This document shows positions 17,490-25,637 of a stretch of 64,000 bases of DNA, in pieces. The stretch is taken from the NCBI RefSeq assembly GCF_026898115.1, contig NZ_CP114036.1:3962001-4026000 (forward strand). The letters are read 5' to 3'. Every line of letters begins with the position of its first letter. Position 1 is the first letter of the stretch. Position numbers and translations under genes: made by a program. The notes below the pieces were generated by a model. That model worked only from the letters and a program-made list of their open reading frames with translations, ran no database searches and had not been told where the DNA came from. Source of the stretch: Streptomyces sp. S465 (GTDB lineage: Bacteria; Actinomycetota; Actinomycetes; Streptomycetales; Streptomycetaceae).

Positions 17490-20033
17490 ATGCTCCGTAC
17501 CGCCTTGCGCAACGTGCTCGCGCACAAGGCCCGGCTGCTGATGACCGTGCTCGCCGTCATGCTCGGCGTGGCCTTCGTCTCCGGCACCCTGGTTTTCACC
17601 AACACCATCTCCGACGCCTATCAGAAGAGCTCCGAGAAGGGATTCGAGGGCGTCGACGTCGCCATCACCCCCGACGGGGACCAGGACGACTCGGCCAACC
17701 CCGGTGCACCGCCCCGGCTGAGCCAGCAGGTGCTCGACAAGGCGGCCGAGGTGCCCGGCGCCGCCGGTGTCCACGGTGTGGTGACCGGCTACGCCGCCCT
17801 GTCCGACAAGGACGGCGACCTGCTCGGCAACGGCTTCTCCAACCTCGGCGGCAACTACTACCCGGGAGCCGACGGCAAGGACTCCCGGTACACGCTGACC
17901 GAGGGCCGCGCCCCCCAGAACGCGGGGGAGGTCGCGCTCGACTCCAAGTCCGCCGAGCGCGGCCACTACAAGGCCGGGGACTCCATCCGGGTGTCGGTCG
18001 ACGGCCCGGTGCGCACCGAGAAGATCGTCGGCGTCTTCACCACCGACGACGGCAATGTGACGGCCGGCGGCACCCTGGCGCTGTTCGACACCGCCACCGC
18101 CCAGAAGCTGTTCGCCAAGCCCGGACAGTACGACGAGATCGATGTGAAGGCCGCCGCGGGGACCTCGCAGGCCGAGCTGAAGTCCGCGGTCGACAAGATC
18201 CTGCCCGCGCAGGCCAAGTCCGCCACCGGTCAGAAGCTCGCCGATGACCAGGCCGAGGCGATCAAGCAGCAGATGAGCAACATGCAGACCGCGCTGCTGG
18301 TGTTCGCCGGGATCGCGCTGTTCGTCGGCATCTTCATCATCGCCAACACCTTCTCCATGCTGGTCGCCCAGCGCACCAAGGAGCTCGCCCTGCTGCGCGC
18401 GGTGGGCGCGACCCGCCGTCAGGTGACCCGCTCGGTGCTGATCGAGGCCACCGTCGTGGGCGCCGTCGCGGCCGTGGTGGGCCTGGCCGCCGGTATCGGC
18501 ATCGGCGCCGGGCTGCGCTCGCTGCTCAACTCCACCGGGGCGGTCGTCCCGGACGGCCCGCTGGTCGTCCAGCCGACCACCGTGCTGGTCTCGTTGCTCG
18601 TGGGCGTCGTGGTGACCGTGCTCTCCGCCTGGCTGCCGGGCCGCCGCGCCGCCAAGATTCCGCCGGTCGCCGCGATGAACAGCGTGCACGCCACGCCGAC
18701 CACCCGCGGTCTGGTGGTCCGCAACACCATCGGCGCGATCCTCGCCGCGGGCGGTGCCGCGCTGGTACTGGCCGGTGCGGGCATGGGTGGCGACGGCAAG
18801 GGCCCGATGGGCTTCGGCGCGGTCGTCCTGGTGATCGGCGTCTTCGTCCTCACCCCGCTGCTGTCCCGGCCGCTGATCGCGGCCTCGGCCCCGGTGCTGC
18901 GACTGTTCGGGATGTCCGGCAAGCTCGCCCGGCAGAACGCGGTGCGCAACCCGCGCCGTACCGCCGCCACCGCCTCCGCGCTGATGATCGGCCTCACCCT
19001 GATCACCGGCATGACGGTGATCGCGGGCAGCCTCCAGCAGGGCATCAACAAGATGGCCGCCGACGGCCTGAAGTCCGACTTCGTCGTCAGCATGGGCGGC
19101 GCCGACGGCTCGCGGCCGCTGTCGCCCGAGGTGGCCAGGAACCTGGGCAAGCTGCCCGAGGTCACCACGATCAGCCCGCTGCGCGCCTCCGCGGCCCGGG
19201 TCGGCGGCGACTCCGACTCCCTGACCGGTGTCGACCCGGGGGCCATCAAGGACCTGGTCAACGTGGACTTCACCGAGGGCTCGTTCTCCGCGCTCGGTGG
19301 CACCAAGGTCGTCATCGACAGCAAGACCGCCGACAGGCACCACTGGAAGCTCGGCTCCACCGTCCCGGTGACCTACGAGGACGGCAGCGCCGGCCGGCTG
19401 ACCGTGGGCGGTGTGTACGAGGGCAACCAGATGATCCGCGGTGTCATGGTCGACTACGCCACGGTCACCCCGCACATGTCCACCGTCGCCGACTTCCAGG
19501 TGATGCTGCGGACCAAGGGCGGCGCGACGCAGGCCAACAAGGACCTGCTGGAGAAGAGTCTCGGCGACAACCCGGCGATCAAGGTGCAGGACAAGAAGGA
19601 CATCTCCGACGGGATCGCCCAGGTCTTCACCCTGATGCTGAACATGCTCTACGGGCTGCTCGCCATGGCCGTGATCGTCGCGGTGCTCGGCGTCATCAAC
19701 ACCCTGGCGATGTCGGTCTTCGAACGGTCCCAGGAGATCGGCATGCTGCGGGCGATCGGCCTGGACCGGCGCGGCGTCAAGCGGATGGTGCGGCTGGAGT
19801 CGCTGGTCATCTCGCTCTTCGGCGGTGTGCTCGGCCTCAGCCTCGGCGTCTTCTTCGGCTGGGCGGTCGGTGAGCTGGTCGCCAACGCCCTGCCGACCTA
19901 CGAGCTGGTGCTGCCGTGGGGCCGGATGGGCCTGTTCCTGGTGATGGCCGCCTTCGTGGGCGTGATCGCGGCGCTGTGGCCGGCCCGGCGGGCCGCCAAG
20001 CTCAACATGCTGGCCGCCATCAAGGCCGAGTAG
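17490..20033 (+). CDS. FtsX-family ABC transporter permease
   Basis: Large membrane subunit (847 residues) with two FtsX modules: an N-terminal helix (about 18-40), a first extracytoplasmic domain (about 45-265), three helices ending near residue 385, a short hydrophobic pair (about 410-460), a second N-terminal-type helix (about 490-515), a second extracytoplasmic domain (520-700) and three final helices. Both modules contain the telltale AQRTKELALLRAVGATRRQV and FERSQEIGMLRAIGLDRRGV coupling segments. Such single-gene tandem permeases pair with one LolD-type ATPase. Substrate unknown; lipids, peptides or envelope stress signalling are possible. A strong hairpin follows at 20054. Confidence 0.92.
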   Translation: MLRTALRNVLAHKARLLMTVLAVMLGVAFVSGTLVFTNTISDAYQKSSEKGFEGVDVAITPDGDQDDSANPGAPPRLSQQVLDKAAEVPGAAGVHGVVTGYAALSDKDGDLLGNGFSNLGGNYYPGADGKDSRYTLTEGRAPQNAGEVALDSKSAERGHYKAGDSIRVSVDGPVRTEKIVGVFTTDDGNVTAGGTLALFDTATAQKLFAKPGQYDEIDVKAAAGTSQAELKSAVDKILPAQAKSATGQKLADDQAEAIKQQMSNMQTALLVFAGIALFVGIFIIANTFSMLVAQRTKELALLRAVGATRRQVTRSVLIEATVVGAVAAVVGLAAGIGIGAGLRSLLNSTGAVVPDGPLVVQPTTVLVSLLVGVVVTVLSAWLPGRRAAKIPPVAAMNSVHATPTTRGLVVRNTIGAILAAGGAALVLAGAGMGGDGKGPMGFGAVVLVIGVFVLTPLLSRPLIAASAPVLRLFGMSGKLARQNAVRNPRRTAATASALMIGLTLITGMTVIAGSLQQGINKMAADGLKSDFVVSMGGADGSRPLSPEVARNLGKLPEVTTISPLRASAARVGGDSDSLTGVDPGAIKDLVNVDFTEGSFSALGGTKVVIDSKTADRHHWKLGSTVPVTYEDGSAGRLTVGGVYEGNQMIRGVMVDYATVTPHMSTVADFQVMLRTKGGATQANKDLLEKSLGDNPAIKVQDKKDISDGIAQVFTLMLNMLYGLLAMAVIVAVLGVINTLAMSVFERSQEIGMLRAIGLDRRGVKRMVRLESLVISLFGGVLGLSLGVFFGWAVGELVANALPTYELVLPWGRMGLFLVMAAFVGVIAALWPARRAAKLNMLAAIKAE

Positions 20034-20053
20034 CGGCACCCCGGACCGGGGAG

Positions 20054-20090
20054 CGTCCCCGTCCGCCCCTCTCCGGGGCGGGCGGGGACG
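20054..20090. terminator. Hairpin between the ABC permease and cfa genes
   Basis: CGTCCCCGTCCGCCCC, five bases, GGGGCGGGCGGGGACG: a 16-bp stem with one G-T pair. It lies between converging genes and can serve both. Confidence 0.85.
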
Positions 20091-20098
20091 TCCGTGTT

Positions 20099-21430
20099 TC
20101 AGCCGCTCTCAGCCGCTCGGCCGCGCCAGTCGCGGGTGCGCAGCGGAAGCCCCGAGGCGCCGCTCTCGGGGGTGCGGACGGCGAGGATCTGGTTGACCCC
20201 GATCCGGTTGCGTTCGAAGGAGAGGGCGGAGGCGGCCATGTAGAGCCGCCAGACCCGGGCCCGCCCCGGGGAGGTCAGCCGCACGGCCTGCGCCCAGGAC
20301 CGCTCCAGGTTGGCGACCCAGCCGCGCAGCGTGAGCGCGTAGTGCTCGCGGATCGCCTCCACGTCGCGCACCTCGAAGCCCGCCTCCTCCAGCTGGGTGA
20401 CGGTCCGGCCAACCGGCGCGAGTTCACCGTCGGGGAAGACGTAGCGGTCGATGAACTCGTCCACCTGGTACGCCTCCTCGTCCGGCTGGGGGCGCCGGGC
20501 GATCTGGTGGTTCAGCAGCCGCCCGCCGGGCCTGAGCAGCCGGTGCAGGATCGCGGTGTACTCCGCGTAGCGCACGGCGCCCACGTGCTCGGCCATGCCG
20601 ATCGAGGAGATGGCGTCGTAGGGGCCGTCCGGGACCTCGCGGTAGTCCTGGACCCGGATCTCCACCTGGCCGGTGAGCCCGGCGTCCGCGACGCGCTTAC
20701 GGGCGTACGCCGCCTGCTCCTCGGAGAGCGTGACGCCGACGGCGCTCACCCCGTACTCGCGCGCCGCGTGCAGCACCATCGAGCCCCAGCCGCACCCCAC
20801 GTCCAGCAGCCGCTGGCCGGGCCGCAGGGCGAGCTTGCGGCAGACCAGGTCGAGCTTGGCCCGCTGGGCCTCCTCGAGCGTGCCGTCGGCGCTGTCCCAG
20901 TAGGCGCAGGAGTAGACCATCGACGGGCCGAGCACCAGCTCGTAGAAGTCGTTGCCGACGTCGTAGTGGTGGCTGATGGCCTTTTTGTCGCGGCGCAGGG
21001 TGTGCAGCGGGCCGTGGGAGGTCCGGGCCTCCTCGCGGGGCGGCGGCGGGGGCAGTCCCGGCCCGGCGAGCGCGAGCAGCTCCCGGGCGGCGGTGCGCAG
21101 CGCGGGGTCGCGCAGCGCCTGGAGAGCGGTGCGGAGCCGGGACCGCGGCTGGCCGGCGGGGTCGCGCTCCCAGATCAGTCCGGCCAGCCGGTCCAGGGCG
21201 TCGTACAGATCGCCCTCGACATCGATGTCTCCGGCGACCCAGGCGCGGGCCAGCCCCAGCTCGCCCGGCCGCCACAGCAGCCGGCGCAGCGCCCGGCGCC
21301 GCCGGACCACCAGGGTGGGAGCGCCGGGCGGGCCGGTCTCGCTGTGGTCCCAGGCCCGGATACGGATCGGGAGGGGGGCTCCCAGCACCTCCTCGGCCAG
21401 GGTGACGATCCGCCCAGCGGCGTCGGCCAT
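20099..21430 (-). CDS. cfa: Cyclopropane-fatty-acyl-phospholipid synthase
   Basis: Transfers a methylene from S-adenosylmethionine to the double bond of unsaturated phospholipid acyl chains. A 443-residue protein: an N-terminal lipid-handling domain (1-135) and a class I methyltransferase domain. Seen: KKAISHHYDVGNDFYELVLG (about 150), YSCAYW, the SAM loop LLDVGCGWGSMVLHAA, SSIGMAEHVG and the C-terminal WRLYMAASALSFERNRIGV. The bicarbonate-site residues (Cys in YSCAYW, Glu/His in MAEHVG) are intact. GGAGG lies six bases before ATG 21430. Its short 3' end meets the ABC hairpin; the next gene upstream (ndh) runs in the same direction but is separated by a terminator. Confidence 0.93.
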   Translation of the reverse strand: MADAAGRIVTLAEEVLGAPLPIRIRAWDHSETGPPGAPTLVVRRRRALRRLLWRPGELGLARAWVAGDIDVEGDLYDALDRLAGLIWERDPAGQPRSRLRTALQALRDPALRTAARELLALAGPGLPPPPPREEARTSHGPLHTLRRDKKAISHHYDVGNDFYELVLGPSMVYSCAYWDSADGTLEEAQRAKLDLVCRKLALRPGQRLLDVGCGWGSMVLHAAREYGVSAVGVTLSEEQAAYARKRVADAGLTGQVEIRVQDYREVPDGPYDAISSIGMAEHVGAVRYAEYTAILHRLLRPGGRLLNHQIARRPQPDEEAYQVDEFIDRYVFPDGELAPVGRTVTQLEEAGFEVRDVEAIREHYALTLRGWVANLERSWAQAVRLTSPGRARVWRLYMAASALSFERNRIGVNQILAVRTPESGASGLPLRTRDWRGRAAESG

Positions 21431-21567
21431 GTCGCACCTCCGTGATGGCGAGTCAAGAAGATTCACTCACCACGTAAACACCATGGAACCCGCCGTACAG
21501 TCCCGCCGACACGTTTGGATACGGCAAAACAGCGTCAAAAAGCCGGATCGGCGGAGGGCATGCGTAA

Positions 21568-21597
21568 GGGCGTCCGCCCCACGGATGGCGGACGCCC
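21568..21597 (-). terminator. Hairpin after ndh
   Basis: GGGCGTCCGCC, eight bases, GGCGGACGCCC: a perfect 11-bp stem 52 bases past the ndh stop codon and in front of the cfa promoter. Confidence 0.75.
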
Positions 21598-21649
21598 TCG
21601 GCGTCGGTCGTGCTGGGCCGGTCCCCTCGTGCTGGTCCGGCCCTTGAGG

Positions 21650-23026
21650 TCAGGACGCCTTGGCCTTCTCGGCCGGGGCCGGCTTGGCAGCGGCGGCGGC
21701 GCTGACCGGGGAGGCGGCCTCGTAGAACTCCTCGCGGGGGTTCTCGATGGCGCCGAGCGAGACGACCTCGCGCTTGAGGAACATCCCCAGCGTCCAGTCG
21801 GCGAGCACCCGGATCTTGCGGTTGAAGGTCGGCATGGCCATGCCGTGGTAGCCACGGTGCATGTACCAGGCGAGGCGCCCCTTCAGCTTGATCTTCATCT
21901 TGCCGAAGACGATCATCGCGACGCCCTTGTGCAGGCCCAGGCCCGCGACGGCGCCCTTGTTGGCGTGCTTGTACTCCTTCTGCGGGAAGCCCCGCATACC
22001 GGAGACGACGTTGTCACCGAGGACCTTGGCCTGACGCAGCGCGTGCTGGGCGTTCGGCGGGCACCAGGCGCCCTCGCCGACGGCGAGGTCCGGGACCTGG
22101 GCGTTGTCACCGGCGGCCCAGATGTAGTCACTGCCCTGGACCTGGAGGGTCGGGGCGGTGTCCACGTGGCCGCGCGGGCCGAGCGGGAGGCCGAACCGGG
22201 CCAGCGCCGGGTTGGGCTTGACGCCGGCGGTCCACACGATGGTGTTGGAGTCGACCTCGAGTCCGTTCTTGAGGACGACGTGGCCGTCGACGCAGGAGTC
22301 CATGGAGGTCTGGAGGTAGACCTCGACACCGCGCTTCTTGAGGTGCTCCAGACCCCACTGGCCGAGCTTCGGGCCGACCTCGGGGAGGATCTTGTCGGCG
22401 GCGTCGACGAGGATGAAGCGCATGTCCTCGCGCTTCACGTTCGGGTAGTACTTGGCCGCGTCGCGGGCCATGTCCTCGACCTCGCCGATGGTCTCCGCGC
22501 CGGCGAAGCCACCGCCGACGAAGACGAAGGTGAGCGCCTTGCGGCGGATCTCCTCGTCCGTCGTGGAATCGGCCTTGTCGAGCTGCTCGAGGACGTGGTT
22601 GCGCAGGCCGATGGCCTCCTCTATGCCCTTCATACCGATGCCGTTCTCCGCGAGACCGGGGATCGGGAAGGTGCGGGAGACCGCGCCGAGCGCGACGACC
22701 AGGTAGTCGAAGGGCAGCTCGTACGTCTCGCCGACGAGCGGCTGGATGACGGCGACCTTGCGGTCCTGGTCGATGGTCGACACGCGGCCGGTGAGGACCT
22801 CCGCCTTGGGGAGCACGCGCCGCAGCGGAACCACGACGTGGCGCGGGGAGATGCTGCCGGCCGCAGCTTCGGGGAGGAAGGGCTGGTACGTCATGTACGA
22901 GCGGGGGTCGACGACCGTGACGGTCGCCTCGCCGTACCGCATCTTCTTGAGGATGCGGCGCGCCGCGTACAGGCCTACGTACCCACCGCCTACAACGAGG
23001 ATCCTGGGACGCTCCGTGGTGCTCAT
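21650..23026 (-). CDS. ndh: Type II NADH dehydrogenase (NDH-2)
   Basis: Single-subunit, non-proton-pumping NADH:menaquinone oxidoreductase on the inner face of the membrane, 458 residues. Seen: N-terminal FAD fold VVGGGYVGLYAARRIL, the Pro-Glu quinone-side motif PFLPEAAAGS, second Rossmann fold FVFVGGGFAGAETIGE for NADH, and the FAD C-terminal block WAAGDNAQVPDL. The Ala/Lys-rich tail (AAAAAKPAPAEKAKAS) and the hydrophobic/amphipathic C-terminal region suit membrane attachment. The start is ATG 23026; an in-frame GTG at 23044 is possible and ribosome sites are weak for both. A Rex-like operator lies 35 bases upstream, implying control by NADH/NAD+ ratio. Confidence 0.93.
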   Translation of the reverse strand: MSTTERPRILVVGGGYVGLYAARRILKKMRYGEATVTVVDPRSYMTYQPFLPEAAAGSISPRHVVVPLRRVLPKAEVLTGRVSTIDQDRKVAVIQPLVGETYELPFDYLVVALGAVSRTFPIPGLAENGIGMKGIEEAIGLRNHVLEQLDKADSTTDEEIRRKALTFVFVGGGFAGAETIGEVEDMARDAAKYYPNVKREDMRFILVDAADKILPEVGPKLGQWGLEHLKKRGVEVYLQTSMDSCVDGHVVLKNGLEVDSNTIVWTAGVKPNPALARFGLPLGPRGHVDTAPTLQVQGSDYIWAAGDNAQVPDLAVGEGAWCPPNAQHALRQAKVLGDNVVSGMRGFPQKEYKHANKGAVAGLGLHKGVAMIVFGKMKIKLKGRLAWYMHRGYHGMAMPTFNRKIRVLADWTLGMFLKREVVSLGAIENPREEFYEAASPVSAAAAAKPAPAEKAKAS

Positions 23027-23060
23027 GTTTCGAGTATCCAGCACCCCCTGGGGGGCACCT

Positions 23061-23076
23061 CGTGAGCCCCTTCACA
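23061..23076 (-). promoter_or_regulatory. Rex operator candidate, proximal to ndh
   Basis: CGTGAGCCCCTTCACA matches the Streptomyces Rex consensus TGTGAACGCGTTCACA at the informative GTGA and TTCACA half-sites. It lies 35 bases upstream of the ndh ATG, where a repressor would block transcription. Basis: sequence match plus the known role of Rex in respiratory genes. Confidence 0.7.
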
Positions 23077-23332
23077 AGCATGGTGAAGGCATCTGCTACA
23101 CTCCGCCGCCCTCGTGACGGACGCCATACCGGCGGAGGGGAACCACCGAGCGGATCACGACGTTGACAGCCCCCCTGATCAGGGCTTGCCGTTGAACGCG
23201 GGAGTAGACCACGGGGTCCGCGCGGGGCCGCGCGACACCACCCGGACAGCTCACGATCCGGTCAGCGGCCGGGTCCGACCACGGAAACCGCCCCGGACGG
23301 CCGCATCGGGCGGCTACCAGGCGTCTTTTTCA

Positions 23333-23348
23333 TGTGAAGAGTTTCACG
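23333..23348. promoter_or_regulatory. Second Rex operator candidate in the ndh-ppx gap
   Basis: TGTGAAGAGTTTCACG keeps both half-sites TGTGAA and TTCAC. It is 270 bases upstream of the first site and 75 bases from the ppx stop. The rest of the 395-base gap (23027-23421) shows no convincing gene. Confidence 0.6.
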
Positions 23349-23421
23349 AACTTTCTTCGAGGCGGCTCGCGGAAGGCCCTCGAAGGGGGTTCCGCGGCCG
23401 CTCATACGTTATCTGGCCCGC

Positions 23422-24381
23422 TCAGGCGATGCTCCAGGCGATGCCGTCGAGGATGTCATGTTCGCTGACCACGACCTCCTCGGCACCGGTCCGTTCCATG
23501 ATCGAAAGCAGGATGAGCGCCCCCGCACCGATCACATCGACCCGCCCCGGGTGCATCACCGGAATCTCCGACCGCTCGGCGTGGGTGGAGCCGAGCAGCC
23601 TTTCGGTGATCTCGCGGACCTGGTCCACGGTGATCCGGGAGTGATGGATCGCGGCGGAGTCGTACTCCTTCAGGCCCAGCGCGATCCCGGCCACGGTGGT
23701 GACCGAGCCGGCCAGTCCGACCAGAGCGTGGCCGTCCGCGGGACGGCAGACCCGGCTGAGCGGCACGGTCCGCTCGGCCAGGTCCAGCGCCTCCGCCACA
23801 TCGCGCCGTATCGCGCCGATCTGAGCCTCCGTCGGGGGGTCGGTGATCCGGCCGTCCACCACCAGGTGACGCTCGGTCAGCCGGACGCAGCCGATGTCCA
23901 CACTGCGCGCCGCCCGCACCCCCTCGCCGCCCTCGACGAACTCCGTCGAGCCGCCGCCGATGTCCACCACCAGATACGGCCCCGCCACATGATCATGCCC
24001 CATGAGCTCCTTGGTGGCCCCGGTGAAGGAGAACTCCGCCTCCTGGTCCCCGGTGATCACCTCGGGCTCGACGCCCAGGATCGCCACCACCCCGCGGACG
24101 AACTCCTCGCGGTTCTCGGCGTCGCGGGAGGCGGAGGTGGCGACGAAGCGGACGCGCTCGGCGCCCAGCTCACGGATGACCGACGCGTACTCGCGGCAGG
24201 CGGCGAAGGTGCGCTCCAGGGCCTCGGGGGCGAGCCGGCCGGTGCGGTCCACGCCCTGCCCCAGCCGGACGATCTTCATCCGGCGGTCGAGCTGGTTCAG
24301 CTCCCCGGTGGCCGGATCGGCGTCGGCCACCAGCAGCCGGATCGAGTTGGTGCCGCAGTCCACGGCGGCGACACGGGTCAT
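23422..24381 (-). CDS. ppx: Ppx/GppA-family phosphatase (exopolyphosphatase)
   Basis: A 319-residue ASKHA-fold enzyme expected to hydrolyse inorganic polyphosphate or (p)ppGpp. Seen: N-terminal VAAVDCGTNSIRLLVAD (phosphate-1 loop), catalytic-Glu segment EVITGDQEAEFSFTGA, phosphate-2 loop LVVDIGGGSTEFVEG and LVGLAGSVTTVAGIAL. The length equals the short actinobacterial Ppx1 type that lacks the C-terminal HD domain. ATG 24381 overlaps the stop of the DUF501 gene by four bases, so translation is coupled. It is the last gene of the ftsB-like/DUF501/ppx block. Confidence 0.92.
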   Translation of the reverse strand: MTRVAAVDCGTNSIRLLVADADPATGELNQLDRRMKIVRLGQGVDRTGRLAPEALERTFAACREYASVIRELGAERVRFVATSASRDAENREEFVRGVVAILGVEPEVITGDQEAEFSFTGATKELMGHDHVAGPYLVVDIGGGSTEFVEGGEGVRAARSVDIGCVRLTERHLVVDGRITDPPTEAQIGAIRRDVAEALDLAERTVPLSRVCRPADGHALVGLAGSVTTVAGIALGLKEYDSAAIHHSRITVDQVREITERLLGSTHAERSEIPVMHPGRVDVIGAGALILLSIMERTGAEEVVVSEHDILDGIAWSIA

Positions 24382-24977
24382 GCGCTCTTCTCCTCGCCGG
24401 TCACGCCGGTCTCGCCGGTCTCGCCGGTCTCGTCCCTGTTCTCGTCCCCGTGCTGATCCGCACCGCACGGGGCGACGCACGGGCCCTTGCGCCACCACTC
24501 CGGCAGCATCGCGAGGGCCTCGTCCCCGAGCGGATTGACGCCGGGGCCGGCCGCGAGGGCGTGGGCGACCAGGACGTGCAGGCATTTCACCCGGTCCGGC
24601 ATCCCGCCCGCGCTGGGGAAGCCCTGGAGCACCTCGATGGCGTCGCGGCGCGCGATGTAGTCCTCGTGGGCGGCGCGGTAGGCGGCGGCGAGGTCGGGAT
24701 CGGTGGCCAGCCGGGCGGTCATCTCCTTCATCACGCCCCCGGCCTCCAGCGTGCCGATCGCGGACGCGGCGCGCGGACAGGTCAGGTAGTAGAGGGTCGG
24801 GAAGGGCGTACCGTCCTCGAGCCGCGGGGCGGTCTCCACGACGTCCGGATGGCCGCAGGGGCAGCGGTGCGCGATCGCACGCAGGCCCCGGGGCACGCGG
24901 TTCAGCTGCTCCCGTACGGCGCGGACGTCCGCGTCGGTGGGCGCGGTGGGCTCCGTCTGGGGCGGGGGCGTATCCAT
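24378..24977 (-). CDS. DUF501 protein
   Basis: A 199-residue member of the DUF501 family, almost always found between a DivIC/FtsB-like gene and ppx in actinobacteria; function unknown. Conserved-looking features include AIAHRCPCGHPDVVETAPRL with a CxCGH knuckle, FPTLYYLTCP, GFPSAGGMPDRVKCLH and ALAMLPEWWRKGPC. Several Cys/His residues suggest metal binding, which is inference. The C-terminal tail repeats GETGETGVTGE. ATG 24977; overlaps ppx by four bases. Confidence 0.88.
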   Translation of the reverse strand: MDTPPPQTEPTAPTDADVRAVREQLNRVPRGLRAIAHRCPCGHPDVVETAPRLEDGTPFPTLYYLTCPRAASAIGTLEAGGVMKEMTARLATDPDLAAAYRAAHEDYIARRDAIEVLQGFPSAGGMPDRVKCLHVLVAHALAAGPGVNPLGDEALAMLPEWWRKGPCVAPCGADQHGDENRDETGETGETGVTGEEKSA

Positions 24978-25047
24978 GAGTGGGAAAGTTCTTCTTCTTC
25001 GTGTCGGTTCGTCACCGGGGTGTCACCGACGGCCGGAGCGCGGCGCC

Positions 25048-25530
25048 TCAGCGGCGCGCGCTGCCCGCCCCCGGCGTGTCCGCCGCGTCCACGGCGTCCC
25101 AGAGGTTGGTGTACCACGGGCGGTCGGCCGCGCCCTGGTCGATGGAGTGCTCGGCGGAGCCGCTGCCGTCCGCCACGCTGAAGCCGGTCTCCCCCGGCTT
25201 GAGGAAGTGCAGCCGTTCCCGGGCCTGCTGCTCGGTGTAGGCGGGGTCGCGCAGCCGGGCCTTCTGCTCCCGCAGCTTCTTGACGTCCTCGCGGGCCCGC
25301 TGGGCCTCGCGCCGCTGCTCGGCGATGTCCGAGCGCTGGGAGATGTACTGCCGCATCGGATAGGCGAGCGCCACGACGAGGGAGCAGACGACCAGCGCGA
25401 GCAGCGCCGCGCGGCCGGTCAGCCGGCCCCGGCGGCGCTTGGTCCGCACGCGGTAGACCCGGGCGGCGGCGTGCTCGCCGAGCGCCTTGAGCCTGGTCGC
25501 GGTGGAGAACCGTTCCCGATCCGCCGGCAC
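25048..25530 (-). CDS. ftsB: FtsB/DivIC-family septum formation initiator
   Basis: A 160-residue bitopic membrane protein of the divisome. A basic cytoplasmic N-terminus (RVRTKRRRGRL) precedes one transmembrane helix (about residues 42-62, LLALVVCSLVVALAYPM). A coiled coil follows (about 65-100, RSDIAEQRREAQRAREDVKKL), then the family-typical end YTEQQARERLHFLKPGET. In S. coelicolor the corresponding gene next to eno is called divIC, so the name is ambiguous. GTG 25530 is set by GGGAGG. Downstream of enolase and upstream of DUF501-ppx. Confidence 0.88.
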   Translation of the reverse strand: MPADRERFSTATRLKALGEHAAARVYRVRTKRRRGRLTGRAALLALVVCSLVVALAYPMRQYISQRSDIAEQRREAQRAREDVKKLREQKARLRDPAYTEQQARERLHFLKPGETGFSVADGSGSAEHSIDQGAADRPWYTNLWDAVDAADTPGAGSARR

Positions 25531-25567
25531 GTCGCCTCCCCGGTGATGACTTCGCTTGCGTAACGCC

Positions 25568-25602
25568 GTCCCCGGCCACGGTACGGGACCGCGGCCGGGG
25601 AC
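25568..25602 (-). terminator. Hairpin after enolase
   Basis: GTCCCCGGCC, 15 bases, GGCCGGGGAC: a 10-bp perfect stem between eno and the FtsB-like gene. It may be an attenuator rather than a full stop, since the next gene runs in the same direction. Confidence 0.7.
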
Positions 25603-25637
25603 ATGCGTCAGACGGGTCCGCTCCCCGGAGGGAAGGG

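Noticed and set aside
23114..23421. Coding gene in the ndh-ppx gap
   Set aside because: The rightward frame there has no domain and no good start, and runs into the antisense of ppx; the gap is better explained as regulatory.
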